NCBI GenBank assembly: GCA_035456465.1
Contig: DATIDD010000001.1
Coordinates: forward strand, 1-64,000
Direction of reading: 5' to 3'
Source of the DNA: DATHTC01 sp035456465
GTDB lineage: Bacteria; Actinomycetota; Thermoleophilia; Gaiellales; Gaiellaceae
Length of the DNA stretch: 64,000 bases
Shown: positions 15,240-24,078 of the stretch, piece by piece
Layout: the number at the start of each line of letters is the position of its first letter
Numbering within the stretch: position 1 is the stretch's first letter
The notes under the pieces: model-generated
Database searches by the model: none
What the model was told of the DNA's origin: nothing
The model's input: only the letters and a program-made list of their open reading frames with translations
Translations under genes and position numbers: made by a program

Positions 15240-17212
15240 CCGTCGCCGGGGATCGTCCCGCCCTGCCCCGGCGGCGCCCCTCCCTGGCCGGGGGGCAGGC
15301 TCGTGTCGGCCGGTTCTACGTAGCGGCCGACCGCGATCGTGACCGTCGCGCCCGGCTCGGCCTGCGCGCCGCCGCCGGGGTCCTGCGACAGCACGACGCC
15401 GTCGAGGGACGGATCCGTCGTGTCCTCCTGCGTCACGCTCGCCTTGAAGCCCGAGTCCCGGAGCGTCTGCACGGCGGTGTCGCGGTCGAGGCTCGTCACG
15501 TCCGGCACGGCGGCCGTGGTCGGGCCCTTCGACACGGTCAGCGTGATCGTCGCGCCCTTCGCCGCCGTCGAGCCGCCGGCCGGCGACTGGTCGATGACCG
15601 TGCCGCCCGGCTGGTTCGAGTCGGCGTCGCGGCGCGCGACCGCGAAGCCGGCAGCCTGCAGGGTCGCGGTCGCGGACTCGAACGGCTGGCCGAGCACGGA
15701 CGGCACCGCCACCGGCTTCGGCCCGGCCGACACGTTGATCCGGACGGCGGTGCCCTCCTCGACCGTCTCGCCGGGCTTCGGCGACTGCGCGATGACGGTG
15801 TCGACGGGCTTCTCGGAGTTCACCTTGACCACGTTCGGCTCGAGCTTCGCGTCCGTCAGCGCGGCCACCGCGTCGTCGCGGGAGCGGCCGCGGACGTCCG
15901 GAACCTCCGTCGTCGGCGGGCCTGTCGAGACGTGCAGCCGGACCACGTCCGTCGCCCGGTCGATCCGCTTCCCGCCCTCGGGATCCTGGTCGAAGACGAA
16001 GCCCTTCGGCTGCTCGGTGCTCGGCTCCTCGACGATCTCGTACTGGATGTCGCGCGACTCGAGCTGGTTCACCGCGAGCGTCTCGCGCAGCCCCTCGACG
16101 TTGGGCACCGCGATCGGCTTCGTGTCGTCCAGCTGGTCCTGGATCTGCTGGTAGACGACCAAGCCGATGCCGAGCGTGGCGAGGAGCAGGAGGATCGGCA
16201 GCAGCCACGGCCAGATCGGGCGCCGCCGCGGAGGCTCCTCGTAGTCGTAGTAGACCGGCGGCGGCGTCGCGCCGGCGGCCGGCTTCACCTCCGTCGGCGC
16301 GCGCGAGACCATCGTCGGCATGGCGCTCGGGGCGGCGATCACGGCGGTCGCGGCCTCCGCCGTGCGCGGGCTGACGCCGAGCCCGCGCTGGATGCGCTCG
16401 AGGTCGGCGTCCATCTCCTCCGCGCTCTGGTAGCGCTCGGTCGGGTTCTTCGCGAGCGCCCGCATCACCACCAGGTCGAGCTCCTCGGGCATCCCCTCGC
16501 GCCGCTCCGACGGCGGCTGCGGGGTCGCCGACAGGTGCTTCATCGCGATCTCCACGGGCGAGTCGCCGGTGAACGGCACCGTGCCCGTGAGCAGCTCGTA
16601 CATGACCACCCCGAGCGAGTACAGGTCGGAGCGGGCGTCGACCGGCTCGCCGCGCGCCTGCTCCGGCGAGAGGTACTGCGCCGTGCCGACGATCGAGCCC
16701 ACCTCGGTCATCTGGCTCGACCCGCCCCTGGCGATGCCGAAGTCCGTGACCTTGACGCGGCCGTCCGCGTCCACGACGACGTTGTGCGGCTTGATGTCGC
16801 GGTGGACGATGCTGTGGCGGTGCGAGTAGGCGAGCGCCGCCAGGATCTGGCGCGTGTACTCGACGACGATCCGCGGGGGCGCCGGCCCGCGCGCCACGAT
16901 CAGCTCCTTGATGTTGCGGCCGTCGAGGAGCTCCATCGCGATGTAGTAGGTGCCCTCCGCCTCGCCGCGGTCGTAGATCGCGACGACGTTCGGGTGCGAG
17001 AGCGAGGCCGCGCTCTGTGCCTCGCGCCGGAAGCGCTCGATGAACTGCTCGTCGCCGGCGTGGCGCTCGTTGAGGATCTTGATCGCCACGCGCCGGCCGA
17101 GCACCTCGTCCTCGGCGAGGTAGACGTCGGCCATGCCGCCGCTCCCGATCCGCTTGAGGATCCGGTAGCGCCCGTCGAAGAGCGTGTCGATCAGCGTGTC
17201 GGAGACGGCCAT
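15236..17212 (-). CDS. pknB: PASTA-domain Ser/Thr protein kinase
   Basis: 658 residues. Kinase domain at about 10-275 with GSGGMADVYLAED, VAIKIL, HRDIKPHN, VTDFGIAR and YLSPEQARG. A Pro-rich juxtamembrane region is followed by one membrane helix near residues 338-358 (IWPWLLPILLLLATLGIGLVV). Outside are four PASTA repeats, each opening with a VP-V-G-like motif (AVPNVEGL, EVPDVRGR, AVPSVLGQ, AVPDVTSL), then a Gly/Pro/Gln-rich tail. In actinobacteria PknB binds peptidoglycan fragments and phosphorylates cell-wall and division proteins and FHA partners. A TACCCT box on the minus strand lies 11 nt before the ATG, so an internal promoter is possible in the 64-nt gap after pbpA. Confidence 0.95.
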   Translation of the reverse strand: MAVSDTLIDTLFDGRYRILKRIGSGGMADVYLAEDEVLGRRVAIKILNERHAGDEQFIERFRREAQSAASLSHPNVVAIYDRGEAEGTYYIAMELLDGRNIKELIVARGPAPPRIVVEYTRQILAALAYSHRHSIVHRDIKPHNVVVDADGRVKVTDFGIARGGSSQMTEVGSIVGTAQYLSPEQARGEPVDARSDLYSLGVVMYELLTGTVPFTGDSPVEIAMKHLSATPQPPSERREGMPEELDLVVMRALAKNPTERYQSAEEMDADLERIQRGLGVSPRTAEAATAVIAAPSAMPTMVSRAPTEVKPAAGATPPPVYYDYEEPPRRRPIWPWLLPILLLLATLGIGLVVYQQIQDQLDDTKPIAVPNVEGLRETLAVNQLESRDIQYEIVEEPSTEQPKGFVFDQDPEGGKRIDRATDVVRLHVSTGPPTTEVPDVRGRSRDDAVAALTDAKLEPNVVKVNSEKPVDTVIAQSPKPGETVEEGTAVRINVSAGPKPVAVPSVLGQPFESATATLQAAGFAVARRDADSNQPGGTVIDQSPAGGSTAAKGATITLTVSKGPTTAAVPDVTSLDRDTAVQTLRDSGFKASVTQEDTTDPSLDGVVLSQDPGGGAQAEPGATVTIAVGRYVEPADTSLPPGQGGAPPGQGGTIPGDG

Positions 17213-17276
17213 CCTGCCCCCACAGGGTAGGGATCCCTCGTTCGACGTGGAGCCCGGGAATCCGCCTCGCGCAGCG

Positions 17277-18764
17277 TCATCGTGCGCCGGGTCTCAGGAT
17301 CGCCTCCAGCACCTGCTTCGCGATCGGCGCCGCCGTCTGGCCGCCGGTGCTCCGCTGGCTCTCGACGAACACCGCGACTGCGACCTCGGGGTCGTCCGCG
17401 GGGGCGAAGCAGATGAACGAGACGGTGTTGACGCCCTGCCGGCCGGTCTCGGCCGTGCCCGTCTTGCCCGCGACCTCGATCCCGGGCACCTGCGCTGCCG
17501 TCGAGGTGCCGCCGGCGACGGCGGCCTTCATCCCTTCCGCGACGGCATCGGCGGACGCCCTGGAGATCACCCGGCGGATCCGCTTCGGCTTCGTCGTGCG
17601 GATCGTCGACCCGTTCGGCGAGACGATGCGCTCGACCACCTGCGGCTCCATCAGCACGCCGTCGTTCCCGATCGTCGCGGCGACCATCGCCATCTGCATC
17701 GGCGTCACGAGCAGGCGCTCCTGGCCGAAGGCGAACCGGCCCGGGTCGACCTCGTTGTCGTCGGTCGGGTCGAACAGCTTGCCGCGCTGGTAGAGGCCGC
17801 TGGGCGCGCGCTCGTTGTCGGGCGTCTCGAGCGGCGGACGGTCGTAGAACCCGAAGCGCTTGGCGTACTCGATCAGGGTGCCTGCGCCGAGTGCCTTGCC
17901 GATGTTGCAGAACACCGAGTTGATCGAGTTCTGAATCGCCTGGCGGAGGCTCACGGTCCCGTAGCCGGACGGCGTCCCCTGGTCGGAGTAGTTGTAGACG
18001 CGCTTGCCGTACTCCTCGCAGTACCCGGGGTCCTGGAAGGTCGAGTCGATCGTGTACTTGCCGCTGTCGATCGCGGCCGAGGCAGTCACGACCTTGAAGG
18101 TCGACCCCGGGACGTAGAGGCCGTCCGTCGCCCGGACGAGCAGCGGCGCCGCGGGCCGGCACTCCGCTCCGGGTGCCCGCTGGGCGGCCGCGAAGTTCTC
18201 CTCGATCAGGTTCGGGTCGTACGTCGGCTGCTGCGCGTGGACGAGGACGCGACCGGTCTTCGGCTCGATCGCGACCACCGCGCCGCACCGGTTCCCGAGT
18301 GCCGCCATCGCCACCCGCTGCGCGCGGAGGTTCAGCGAGAGAAAGACGTCGTTGCCGTGGATCGTGCCGCCCTTGAGCCGGTCGAGCGCCGTGTCGAGGA
18401 CCGTCGCGAGCTGCGAGTTCGACGCCGTCAGGTACGCGTTCATCGACCGCTCGAGGCCGGCGCGGGAGCGCGCCTGCGTCGCGTAGCCGACCACGTGCGC
18501 GGTCAGCGACTCCTGGGGATAGGTGCGGAAGTAGAAGGTGTTGCCCTTCACCTTCCGCGTCACGTTCTGGGCGAGCGGCACGCGGCCGCGGAGGTTGCGG
18601 ATCTCTCCGCGGTCGATCTGGAACTCCGCCACCCGCTGGATCGCGTTGTCCTGGCGGTCCTGCAGCCCCGGCGCGGCCCAGGCCTGCCAGTACGTCGTCG
18701 CGACGATCAGCGCCGCGATCAGCACCACTCCGGCGACGGCGAGCCGCGTGATCTGGCGGTTCAC
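17277..18764 (-). CDS. pbpA: Class B penicillin-binding protein (PbpA type transpeptidase)
   Basis: 495 residues. One N-terminal membrane helix (LAVAGVVLIAALIVATTYW), a dimerisation region, then the transpeptidase domain with all three active-site motifs: S221-T-F-K224 (the serine nucleophile in PGSTFK), S280-I-N282, and K434-T-G. It crosslinks peptidoglycan outside the membrane and works with the FtsW/RodA polymerase encoded immediately upstream. The GTG start overlaps the ftsW stop by 4 nt. Confidence 0.94.
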   Translation of the reverse strand: MNRQITRLAVAGVVLIAALIVATTYWQAWAAPGLQDRQDNAIQRVAEFQIDRGEIRNLRGRVPLAQNVTRKVKGNTFYFRTYPQESLTAHVVGYATQARSRAGLERSMNAYLTASNSQLATVLDTALDRLKGGTIHGNDVFLSLNLRAQRVAMAALGNRCGAVVAIEPKTGRVLVHAQQPTYDPNLIEENFAAAQRAPGAECRPAAPLLVRATDGLYVPGSTFKVVTASAAIDSGKYTIDSTFQDPGYCEEYGKRVYNYSDQGTPSGYGTVSLRQAIQNSINSVFCNIGKALGAGTLIEYAKRFGFYDRPPLETPDNERAPSGLYQRGKLFDPTDDNEVDPGRFAFGQERLLVTPMQMAMVAATIGNDGVLMEPQVVERIVSPNGSTIRTTKPKRIRRVISRASADAVAEGMKAAVAGGTSTAAQVPGIEVAGKTGTAETGRQGVNTVSFICFAPADDPEVAVAVFVESQRSTGGQTAAPIAKQVLEAILRPGAR

Positions 18765-20029
18765 GCTGCCCTCCGCAGCGCGGTCGCCCGGTTCGAGACC
18801 AGGAGCAGCCCCGCCAGCAGGACGAAGTTCGCGACGACGCTCGAGCCGCCGTACGAGACGAACGGGAGCGTGATCCCCGTCAGGGGGATCAGCCGGAGGA
18901 TCCCGCCGAGGATGATGAACGTCTGCACCGCGAAGCCGAACGTCAGCCCGGCGGCGAGCAGCTTCGAGAAGCCGTCGGAGGCGAGCAGCGCGATCCGGAA
19001 GCCGCGGACGACGAACACCATGTAGAGCAGCAGCAGCGCCGACGCCCCCACGAGCCCGAGCTCCTGCGCGATCGCCGAGTAGATGAAGTCGGTGTTGAGG
19101 AACGGGATCAGCCCCGCGCCGCCCGGCGAGGTGAACGTCCCTTGTCCGAGCCCGGTGCCCACGAAGCCGCCGCCGGCGATCGAGTAGATCGACTGGATGA
19201 TCTGGTAGCCGGAGCCCTGGGCGTCGCTCCAGGGATCGAGCCACACCGCCACGCGGTCCTCGACGCGGGGGACGATCGTGTACGCCGCTGCGGCGCCCGC
19301 GACGAAGAGCGCGAGGCCGGCCGCTGCGAAGAGCGCCCGTGCGGTGGCCACGTAGAGCATGCCGAGGAAGATCCCGAAGTAGAGGAGGGCCGAACCGAGG
19401 TCGTTCGTCTGGACGAGCACGGCCATCGCCGCGCCCCAGATCACGAGCAGCGGGCCGAAGTCCTTGATCCGGCCGCCGGCCAGCACCTCCCGTTTCTCGC
19501 GCAGGTAGCCGGCGAGGAAGACGATCAGGAACAGCTTCGCGAGCTCCCCGGGCTGGAACGTGAGCGGGCCGAAGGCGACCCACAGGCGGGCGCCGTTGAC
19601 TGTGCGGCCGATCACCGGCAGCGCCGGCAGGATCAGCAGGATCACGGCGGCGAGCCCGAAGAGGTACTTGTACGACTCGAGCATCCGGTAGTCGCGCCGC
19701 AGCACGAGCAGCGTCCCGGCGAACGCGGTCACGCCGACGACCACCCAGAGCCCCTGGCGGAAGGCGTCGGTCGGCTCGAGGCGATAGATCTCCGTCAGGC
19801 CGATCGCCGTCAGCAACGCGGCGATCGGGAGCAGATACGGGTCGGCGTGCGGGACGGTGAACCGCGCGACCGCGTGCGCCACGAGGTAGAGGGCGAGGAA
19901 GAACGCCGCATACGACAGCGACGCGCTCGAGATCTCCGCCTGCCTTGCGATGTAGACGCTGGCGAAGCCGATGCCGGTCAGCACGCCGACGACGGCGAGG
20001 TTCAGCAGCTCCCGGTTCCGCAGGCTCAT
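18761..20029 (-). CDS. ftsW: SEDS-family peptidoglycan polymerase (FtsW/RodA)
   Basis: 422 residues with about ten or more membrane segments. SEDS hallmarks near the C-terminus are GGAGLIPFLNTDFIYSAIAQ, the loop with the catalytic aspartate region, and GITLPFVSYGGSSVVANF. It polymerises lipid II into glycan strands. ATG 20029 is chosen because GAAGG lies 5-6 nt before it; a GTG two codons earlier is the alternative. In Mycobacterium the gene at this place is called rodA, so the ftsW name is positional and could equally be rodA. Confidence 0.92.
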   Translation of the reverse strand: MSLRNRELLNLAVVGVLTGIGFASVYIARQAEISSASLSYAAFFLALYLVAHAVARFTVPHADPYLLPIAALLTAIGLTEIYRLEPTDAFRQGLWVVVGVTAFAGTLLVLRRDYRMLESYKYLFGLAAVILLILPALPVIGRTVNGARLWVAFGPLTFQPGELAKLFLIVFLAGYLREKREVLAGGRIKDFGPLLVIWGAAMAVLVQTNDLGSALLYFGIFLGMLYVATARALFAAAGLALFVAGAAAAYTIVPRVEDRVAVWLDPWSDAQGSGYQIIQSIYSIAGGGFVGTGLGQGTFTSPGGAGLIPFLNTDFIYSAIAQELGLVGASALLLLYMVFVVRGFRIALLASDGFSKLLAAGLTFGFAVQTFIILGGILRLIPLTGITLPFVSYGGSSVVANFVLLAGLLLVSNRATALRRAA

Positions 20030-20047
20030 GCGCACCTTCGCGTCGGG

Positions 20048-21064
20048 CTAGCGGAGCAGGCCCCAGACGACCAGCAGCGCGATCGCCGCGAGGACGAGGA
20101 GCACGAGCACCGTCGCCAGCACGCGTTTTGCCGTCTCGTCCTGTCGCCTCGGCCGACGCTTCGGGCGCTCCGCCGCGGCCTCGACCTCGGACACGGGGAC
20201 GACCATCGTGTCCACCGCGGGCGGGCGCTCCGGCTCGTCGCGGCGGGCGTCCCCGAGCGTCGGCACGCCGTCGAGCTCGTCGAGCGTGTCCTCGTCGTCG
20301 TCGGCAGCCGTGTCCGGAGCGGCCATGACCGCCGTCTCTTCCGGCACCGCTCCCTCCGCGACGATCTCGAAGCAGACGACTGTGATGTTGTCCTCGCCGC
20401 CCCCGCGGTTGGCCAGCCGCACGAGCTCCCTCGCGGCCGCGTCGAAGTCGTCGCGGTGCTCCAGCACCGCGACGAGGATCGCGTCGTCGGCGACCATCGA
20501 CGTGAGCCCGTCGGAGCAGATCAGGAAGATGTCCCCCGAGCGGGCCTCGACCGTGAAGGCGTCGACGTCGACGTCGGGGTCCGAGCCGAGCGCGCGCGTG
20601 ATCACGGAGCGTTGCGGGTGCGTCTCCGCCTCGGCCGGCGAGAGCTTCCCGCTGCGGATCAGCTCGGCGACGAGGGAGTGGTCGTCGGTGAGCTGGCGGA
20701 GGCGCTCGTCGCGGACGAGGTATGCCCGGGAGTCGCCGACGTGCCCGATCACGACGCCGTCGCCGTCGACGAGCGCGACGGTCATCGTCGTCCCCATGCC
20801 CGACGTGGCCGCGTCCTCGCCGGCGTGCCGGTAGATGCGGCGGTTCGCCTCCTGGATCAGCTCGGTCACGCGCTCCTCGCCCGATGCGCCCGTGTCGTCG
20901 TGGGCCAGCGCCTCGACCGCGAGCCGCGACGCGACCTCGCCCGCCTGCGCGCCGCCCATCCCGTCGGCGACCGCGAACAGCGGCGGGCGGACGACGTAGG
21001 CGTCCTCGTTGCGGCGGCGCTTCCGGCCGGTGTCGGAGAGCGCCGTGTGGCGGCCGAGCGGCAT
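20048..21064 (-). CDS. pstP: PP2C-family Ser/Thr protein phosphatase
   Basis: 338 residues. Metal-binding motifs of the PPM family: RRRNEDAYVV, FAVADGMGGAQAGEVAS, SGMGTTMTVAL, GHVGDSRAYL, LICSDGLTSMV and GGGEDNITVV. Two metal ions bound by the aspartates hydrolyse phospho-Ser/Thr. A C-terminal acidic linker leads to a membrane helix (VLATVLVLLVLAAIALLVVWGLL), as in mycobacterial PstP. It is the partner that reverses PknB signalling. The ATG shares one base with the fhaB stop (TGATG). Confidence 0.95.
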   Translation of the reverse strand: MPLGRHTALSDTGRKRRRNEDAYVVRPPLFAVADGMGGAQAGEVASRLAVEALAHDDTGASGEERVTELIQEANRRIYRHAGEDAATSGMGTTMTVALVDGDGVVIGHVGDSRAYLVRDERLRQLTDDHSLVAELIRSGKLSPAEAETHPQRSVITRALGSDPDVDVDAFTVEARSGDIFLICSDGLTSMVADDAILVAVLEHRDDFDAAARELVRLANRGGGEDNITVVCFEIVAEGAVPEETAVMAAPDTAADDDEDTLDELDGVPTLGDARRDEPERPPAVDTMVVPVSEVEAAAERPKRRPRRQDETAKRVLATVLVLLVLAAIALLVVWGLLR

Positions 21065-21576
21065 CAGCCCTCCTCGTACCGCAACTCGGTCTCGCCGATG
21101 CGCACCACGTCGCCGGGGCGCAGGCGGTGCGGCCCCTCGATCCGCGTCCCGTTCACGTAGGTCCCGTTCGTCGAGCCGTCGTCCTCGACCCACACGTCGG
21201 CGCCGCGCGGCTCGATCCGCGCGTGCTGGGCGGAGGCGTACTGGTCGCCGCGGAGCTCCAGGTCGTTGTCGCCGCCCCGTCCGATCGTGAGCGGCGCCGA
21301 GTCGAGCGCGTACCGGCGGCCGCGCTGGAGCACGGGGCTCCGCACGACGACGACCTCACCGGCGGAGGCCCGCCGTCCGAGCCCGAGCGCGGAGGCCTGC
21401 CCCGGCGAGAGCAGGATCGACTCGTTCGCCGCCGCGCCGCCGCGCGGGGCGCCGACGTCGAGCTCGCGGCTGGCCGTCCGCACGATCCGCCAGATGAAGA
21501 GGTACAGCAGCACGAGGAAGGCCAGCTTGAGGATCAGCAGCAGCTCGTCGACCGAGATCGAGTCGGCGACGGTCAC
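21064..21576 (-). CDS. fhaB: FHA-domain protein with N-terminal membrane helix (FhaB/FipA-like)
   Basis: 170 residues. One membrane helix near the N-terminus (LLLILKLAFLVLLYLFIWRIV), a linker, then an FHA phosphothreonine-binding domain: LTIGRGGDNDLELRGDQYAS, HARIEPRG, and DGSTNGTYVNGTRI. In mycobacteria FhaB (FipA) bridges PknB signalling and division proteins. GTG start at a 4-nt overlap with fhaA. Confidence 0.92.
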   Translation of the reverse strand: MTVADSISVDELLLILKLAFLVLLYLFIWRIVRTASRELDVGAPRGGAAANESILLSPGQASALGLGRRASAGEVVVVRSPVLQRGRRYALDSAPLTIGRGGDNDLELRGDQYASAQHARIEPRGADVWVEDDGSTNGTYVNGTRIEGPHRLRPGDVVRIGETELRYEEG

Positions 21577-22340
21577 GCGCGCTCCCGTCTGAACACGAGC
21601 TCCGTCGAGCCCATCGTCACCTTGTCGCCGTCCTCGAGCTTCGAGCGTTTCAGCTTGCGCCCGTTCACCTCGATCCCGTTGGTCGAGTCGAGGTCGACGA
21701 TCCAGTACGAGGCCCCCTCCTGGCGGAGCTCGGCGTGCCGCCGCGACACGTTCGGGTCGGCGAGCTGGACGTCGCACTCGCGCGACCGGCCGATCAGCAC
21801 CCGGCGCTTGTCGAGCTCGAGCCGCCGGTCGTCCCACGCCAGGCTCACCCGCTCGTTCTCCAGGCCGAGCTCGGCGGCCGAGACCGCCTGCGTCGGCTGC
21901 TGCTTCGGCTTGTAGATCATCGTGTGCCCGGGCTGGGCCTCGCCGGCGGGCTCGTCCGCCCGCGGCCGCCGCCGCTCCGGCTGCACCATGCGCGTCGCGA
22001 TCCCGAACTCGCCGACCTCGAGGTCGTCGTCGGCGTGGATCAGGACGCGCGGCGAGGACAGCAGCGCGTAGCCCTCCCGGCGCGCGTGCTCGGCGAGGTA
22101 GCCCTGCAGCTCGTCCACGAGCGAGGCCTCGTAGTCGGCGAACTGCTCGCGGTCCTCGGGGCAGAGGTAGACGGAGTACTCGTTCGGGACGTAGACGCGC
22201 GAGACGGACACGCTCCGGTGGTCGTCCATCTCCTTCTGGAGCTTCCGCGCGAGCTCGACCGGCTGCACGTGCGTGCGGAAGGCGCGTCCGAAGACGCCCT
22301 CGAAGAGCGACTCGAGCTTCTGTTCGATCGTCCGGAGCAT
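21573..22340 (-). CDS. fhaA: DUF3662 and FHA domain protein FhaA
   Basis: 255 residues in two parts. The N-terminal DUF3662 domain reads LRTIEQKLESLFEGVFGRAF and VPNEYSVYLCPEDREQF. After a short linker comes a C-terminal FHA domain: VLIGRSRECDVQLADPNVSR, RHAEL, and DLDSTNGIEVNGRKL. The linker here is much shorter than in mycobacterial FhaA. FhaA binds phosphorylated PknB substrates, such as the MviN pseudokinase, at the membrane. It is the first gene of the operon and has a promoter-like box and a hairpin directly upstream. Confidence 0.93.
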   Translation of the reverse strand: MLRTIEQKLESLFEGVFGRAFRTHVQPVELARKLQKEMDDHRSVSVSRVYVPNEYSVYLCPEDREQFADYEASLVDELQGYLAEHARREGYALLSSPRVLIHADDDLEVGEFGIATRMVQPERRRPRADEPAGEAQPGHTMIYKPKQQPTQAVSAAELGLENERVSLAWDDRRLELDKRRVLIGRSRECDVQLADPNVSRRHAELRQEGASYWIVDLDSTNGIEVNGRKLKRSKLEDGDKVTMGSTELVFRRERA

Positions 22341-22344
22341 GGGC

Positions 22345-22366
22345 GGCCGGGGGTCCTTCCCCGGCC
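22345..22366 (-). promoter_or_regulatory. 5' leader hairpin directly before fhaA
   Basis: On the minus strand GGCCGGGG, loop AAGGAC, CCCCGGCC: 8 perfect pairs, ending 4 nt before the ATG. The only Shine-Dalgarno-like bases (AAGGA) are in the loop. Confidence 0.45.
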
Positions 22367-22370
22367 CTCG

Positions 22371-22376
22371 ATTCTA
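22371..22376 (-). promoter_or_regulatory. -10 box for the fhaA operon
   Basis: TAGAAT on the minus strand; its first three bases are the stop codon of the upstream kinase gene. Expected transcription start is about 7 nt further on, at the base of the leader hairpin. Confidence 0.45.
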
Positions 22377-23996
22377 AGTCGCGCCTTCGGGTCTCCGGCC
22401 GGGCTGCGGTCGCCGGCCCGCGGCGCAGACGGCCCAGGTGATCCAGGCGGCGGCGACGAGCGGGAGCGCCGGCGCGGACGGGGACGCGAGCAGCGTGCCG
22501 GCGAGGAGCCCTGCTGCGAGACCCGCCTGGTGCCAGCGCCCGCGCGCGTACGGCAGCGCGACCGCCGCGGCCGCGAGGACGAGCGCCTCCAGGACGAGCC
22601 CCGGATACGAGCCGGCGGCGTCGAGCAGGGTGGTGGCGACGGCGCCGAGGTCGCCGCTGCCCGCGATGCCGAGCCCGAGGGGCGCCGCGCCGGCGCCGAG
22701 CGGCAGCGCCTCGCGAGCGTAGCCGGCGCCCAGCGCGGCGACCGCGACGCCCGCGGCGACGGCGATCCCGCGCCGGACGGGCGAGCGCAGCGGTTGTACC
22801 GCGAGCGGGAGCAGGCCGAGTGCCCCGACCGTCGCGAGCGCGGGCCCCAGCACGGGCAGCAGCGCCCAGCGCGGCTCGCGGAGGAAGAGCGCGAGCCAGC
22901 CCGCCGCCACGACGGCGTACAGGAGCGCGAGCCCGAGCGAGAGGTTCCCGAGCGGCAGCGCCGGCGCCGCCAGCGCGAGCGCCAGCGCCGTCCGCGGCAG
23001 CCGGAGCGCGAGCAGGCCGGTGGCGGCGCCGATCGTGGCCGCCCAGCCCGACGGGAAGAACGGGAGCGAGCCGGCGCCCGCGGCCGCGGCGAGGCCGGAG
23101 AGCGCGGCCGGCGCGACGCGCGAGGCCGCGGCCAGCGCAGGGGCGGCGTCGGCGGGACGTGGTGCTCTCCGGGCGGGCCGGGTCCGGCGCAGCGCGTCCG
23201 CGAGCGCCTCCGCGCGCGGGCGCCGTCGCGGGTCGACGGCCAACGCGGAGTCGACGGCGGCTGCGAGCGGCTTCGGCAGGTCCGGCCGGACCGTGCGCAG
23301 CGGTGACGCGCCCTGCTCGATCGCGCGCGCGCTGTCGAGCGCGGACCCCTTCCAGAACGGGTGCGTCCCCGTGAGCGCCTCCCACAGCAGCACGCCGACC
23401 GCCCAGACGTCCGCCGCCGGCGTCGCCGGCGCGCCGCCCAGGCGCTCCGGGGCGATGTAGGCGAGCGTGCCGGGGACGTCGCCCGCCGCCGTGAGCGTCT
23501 CGCCCGCGTCGAACTGCGCGAGCCCGAAGTCGACGATCCGGACGGCGACCCGAGGGCCCTCCTGGAGGAGCACGTTCGTCGGCTTCACGTCGCGGTGGAC
23601 GATGCCCCGGGCGTGGGCGTGCGCGAGCCCGTCGAGGATCTGCGCCGCCGCCTCGACGGCGTGCGTGTCGTCCAGGTCGCCCTCCCGCATCGCCTCGCGC
23701 AGCGTGCGGCCCGCGACGTACTCGTAGGCGATGTAGACGTGGCCGTCGTCCCGGCCGACGCCGTAGCACCGGAGGCATCGCTCGTGCCTCAGACGTGCCG
23801 CTGCGACGGCCTCCCGCTCGGCCCGGGCTCCGGCCTTGCCCTCGCGGGCGACGATCTTCAGCGCCACCTCGAGGCCCGACGCCTCGTCCCGGGCGAGCCA
23901 GACCGACCCGGACGCGCCGCTCCCGAGCGGGCGGAGCGGGCGATACCGGCCCGCGACGAGATGCTCGCGCTCGGGCGCTGCTGCGGCCTGCGACAT
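22374..23996 (-). CDS. Ser/Thr protein kinase with polytopic membrane C-terminus
   Basis: 540 residues. Kinase domain at about 15-275: LGSGASGSVWLARD, VALKIV, HRDVKPTN, VDFGLAQF and YIAPERLGG. The remaining half is very hydrophobic and Ala/Leu-rich with roughly eight predicted membrane segments (for example SGWAATIGAATGLLALRL, LGLALLYAVVAAGWLALFL, VLEALVLAAAAVALPYA, LPLVAAAWITWAVCAA). There is no PASTA or other outer sensor domain. The start at 23996 (MSQAAAA) has GAGG 6 nt upstream; an ATG seven codons earlier lacks one. It occupies the slot upstream of fhaA, where other actinobacteria have no kinase, while pknA is missing from the operon. Membrane role unknown. Confidence 0.82.
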   Translation of the reverse strand: MSQAAAAPEREHLVAGRYRPLRPLGSGASGSVWLARDEASGLEVALKIVAREGKAGARAEREAVAAARLRHERCLRCYGVGRDDGHVYIAYEYVAGRTLREAMREGDLDDTHAVEAAAQILDGLAHAHARGIVHRDVKPTNVLLQEGPRVAVRIVDFGLAQFDAGETLTAAGDVPGTLAYIAPERLGGAPATPAADVWAVGVLLWEALTGTHPFWKGSALDSARAIEQGASPLRTVRPDLPKPLAAAVDSALAVDPRRRPRAEALADALRRTRPARRAPRPADAAPALAAASRVAPAALSGLAAAAGAGSLPFFPSGWAATIGAATGLLALRLPRTALALALAAPALPLGNLSLGLALLYAVVAAGWLALFLREPRWALLPVLGPALATVGALGLLPLAVQPLRSPVRRGIAVAAGVAVAALGAGYAREALPLGAGAAPLGLGIAGSGDLGAVATTLLDAAGSYPGLVLEALVLAAAAVALPYARGRWHQAGLAAGLLAGTLLASPSAPALPLVAAAWITWAVCAAGRRPQPGRRPEGAT

Positions 23997-24078
23997 CCGC
24001 TGCCTCTTTGCCGCCAACCAGGTGGTTCCTGCGCCTTCCGACCGACGCAGTAGAGTGGTTCGGCTCCATCAACGGTCG

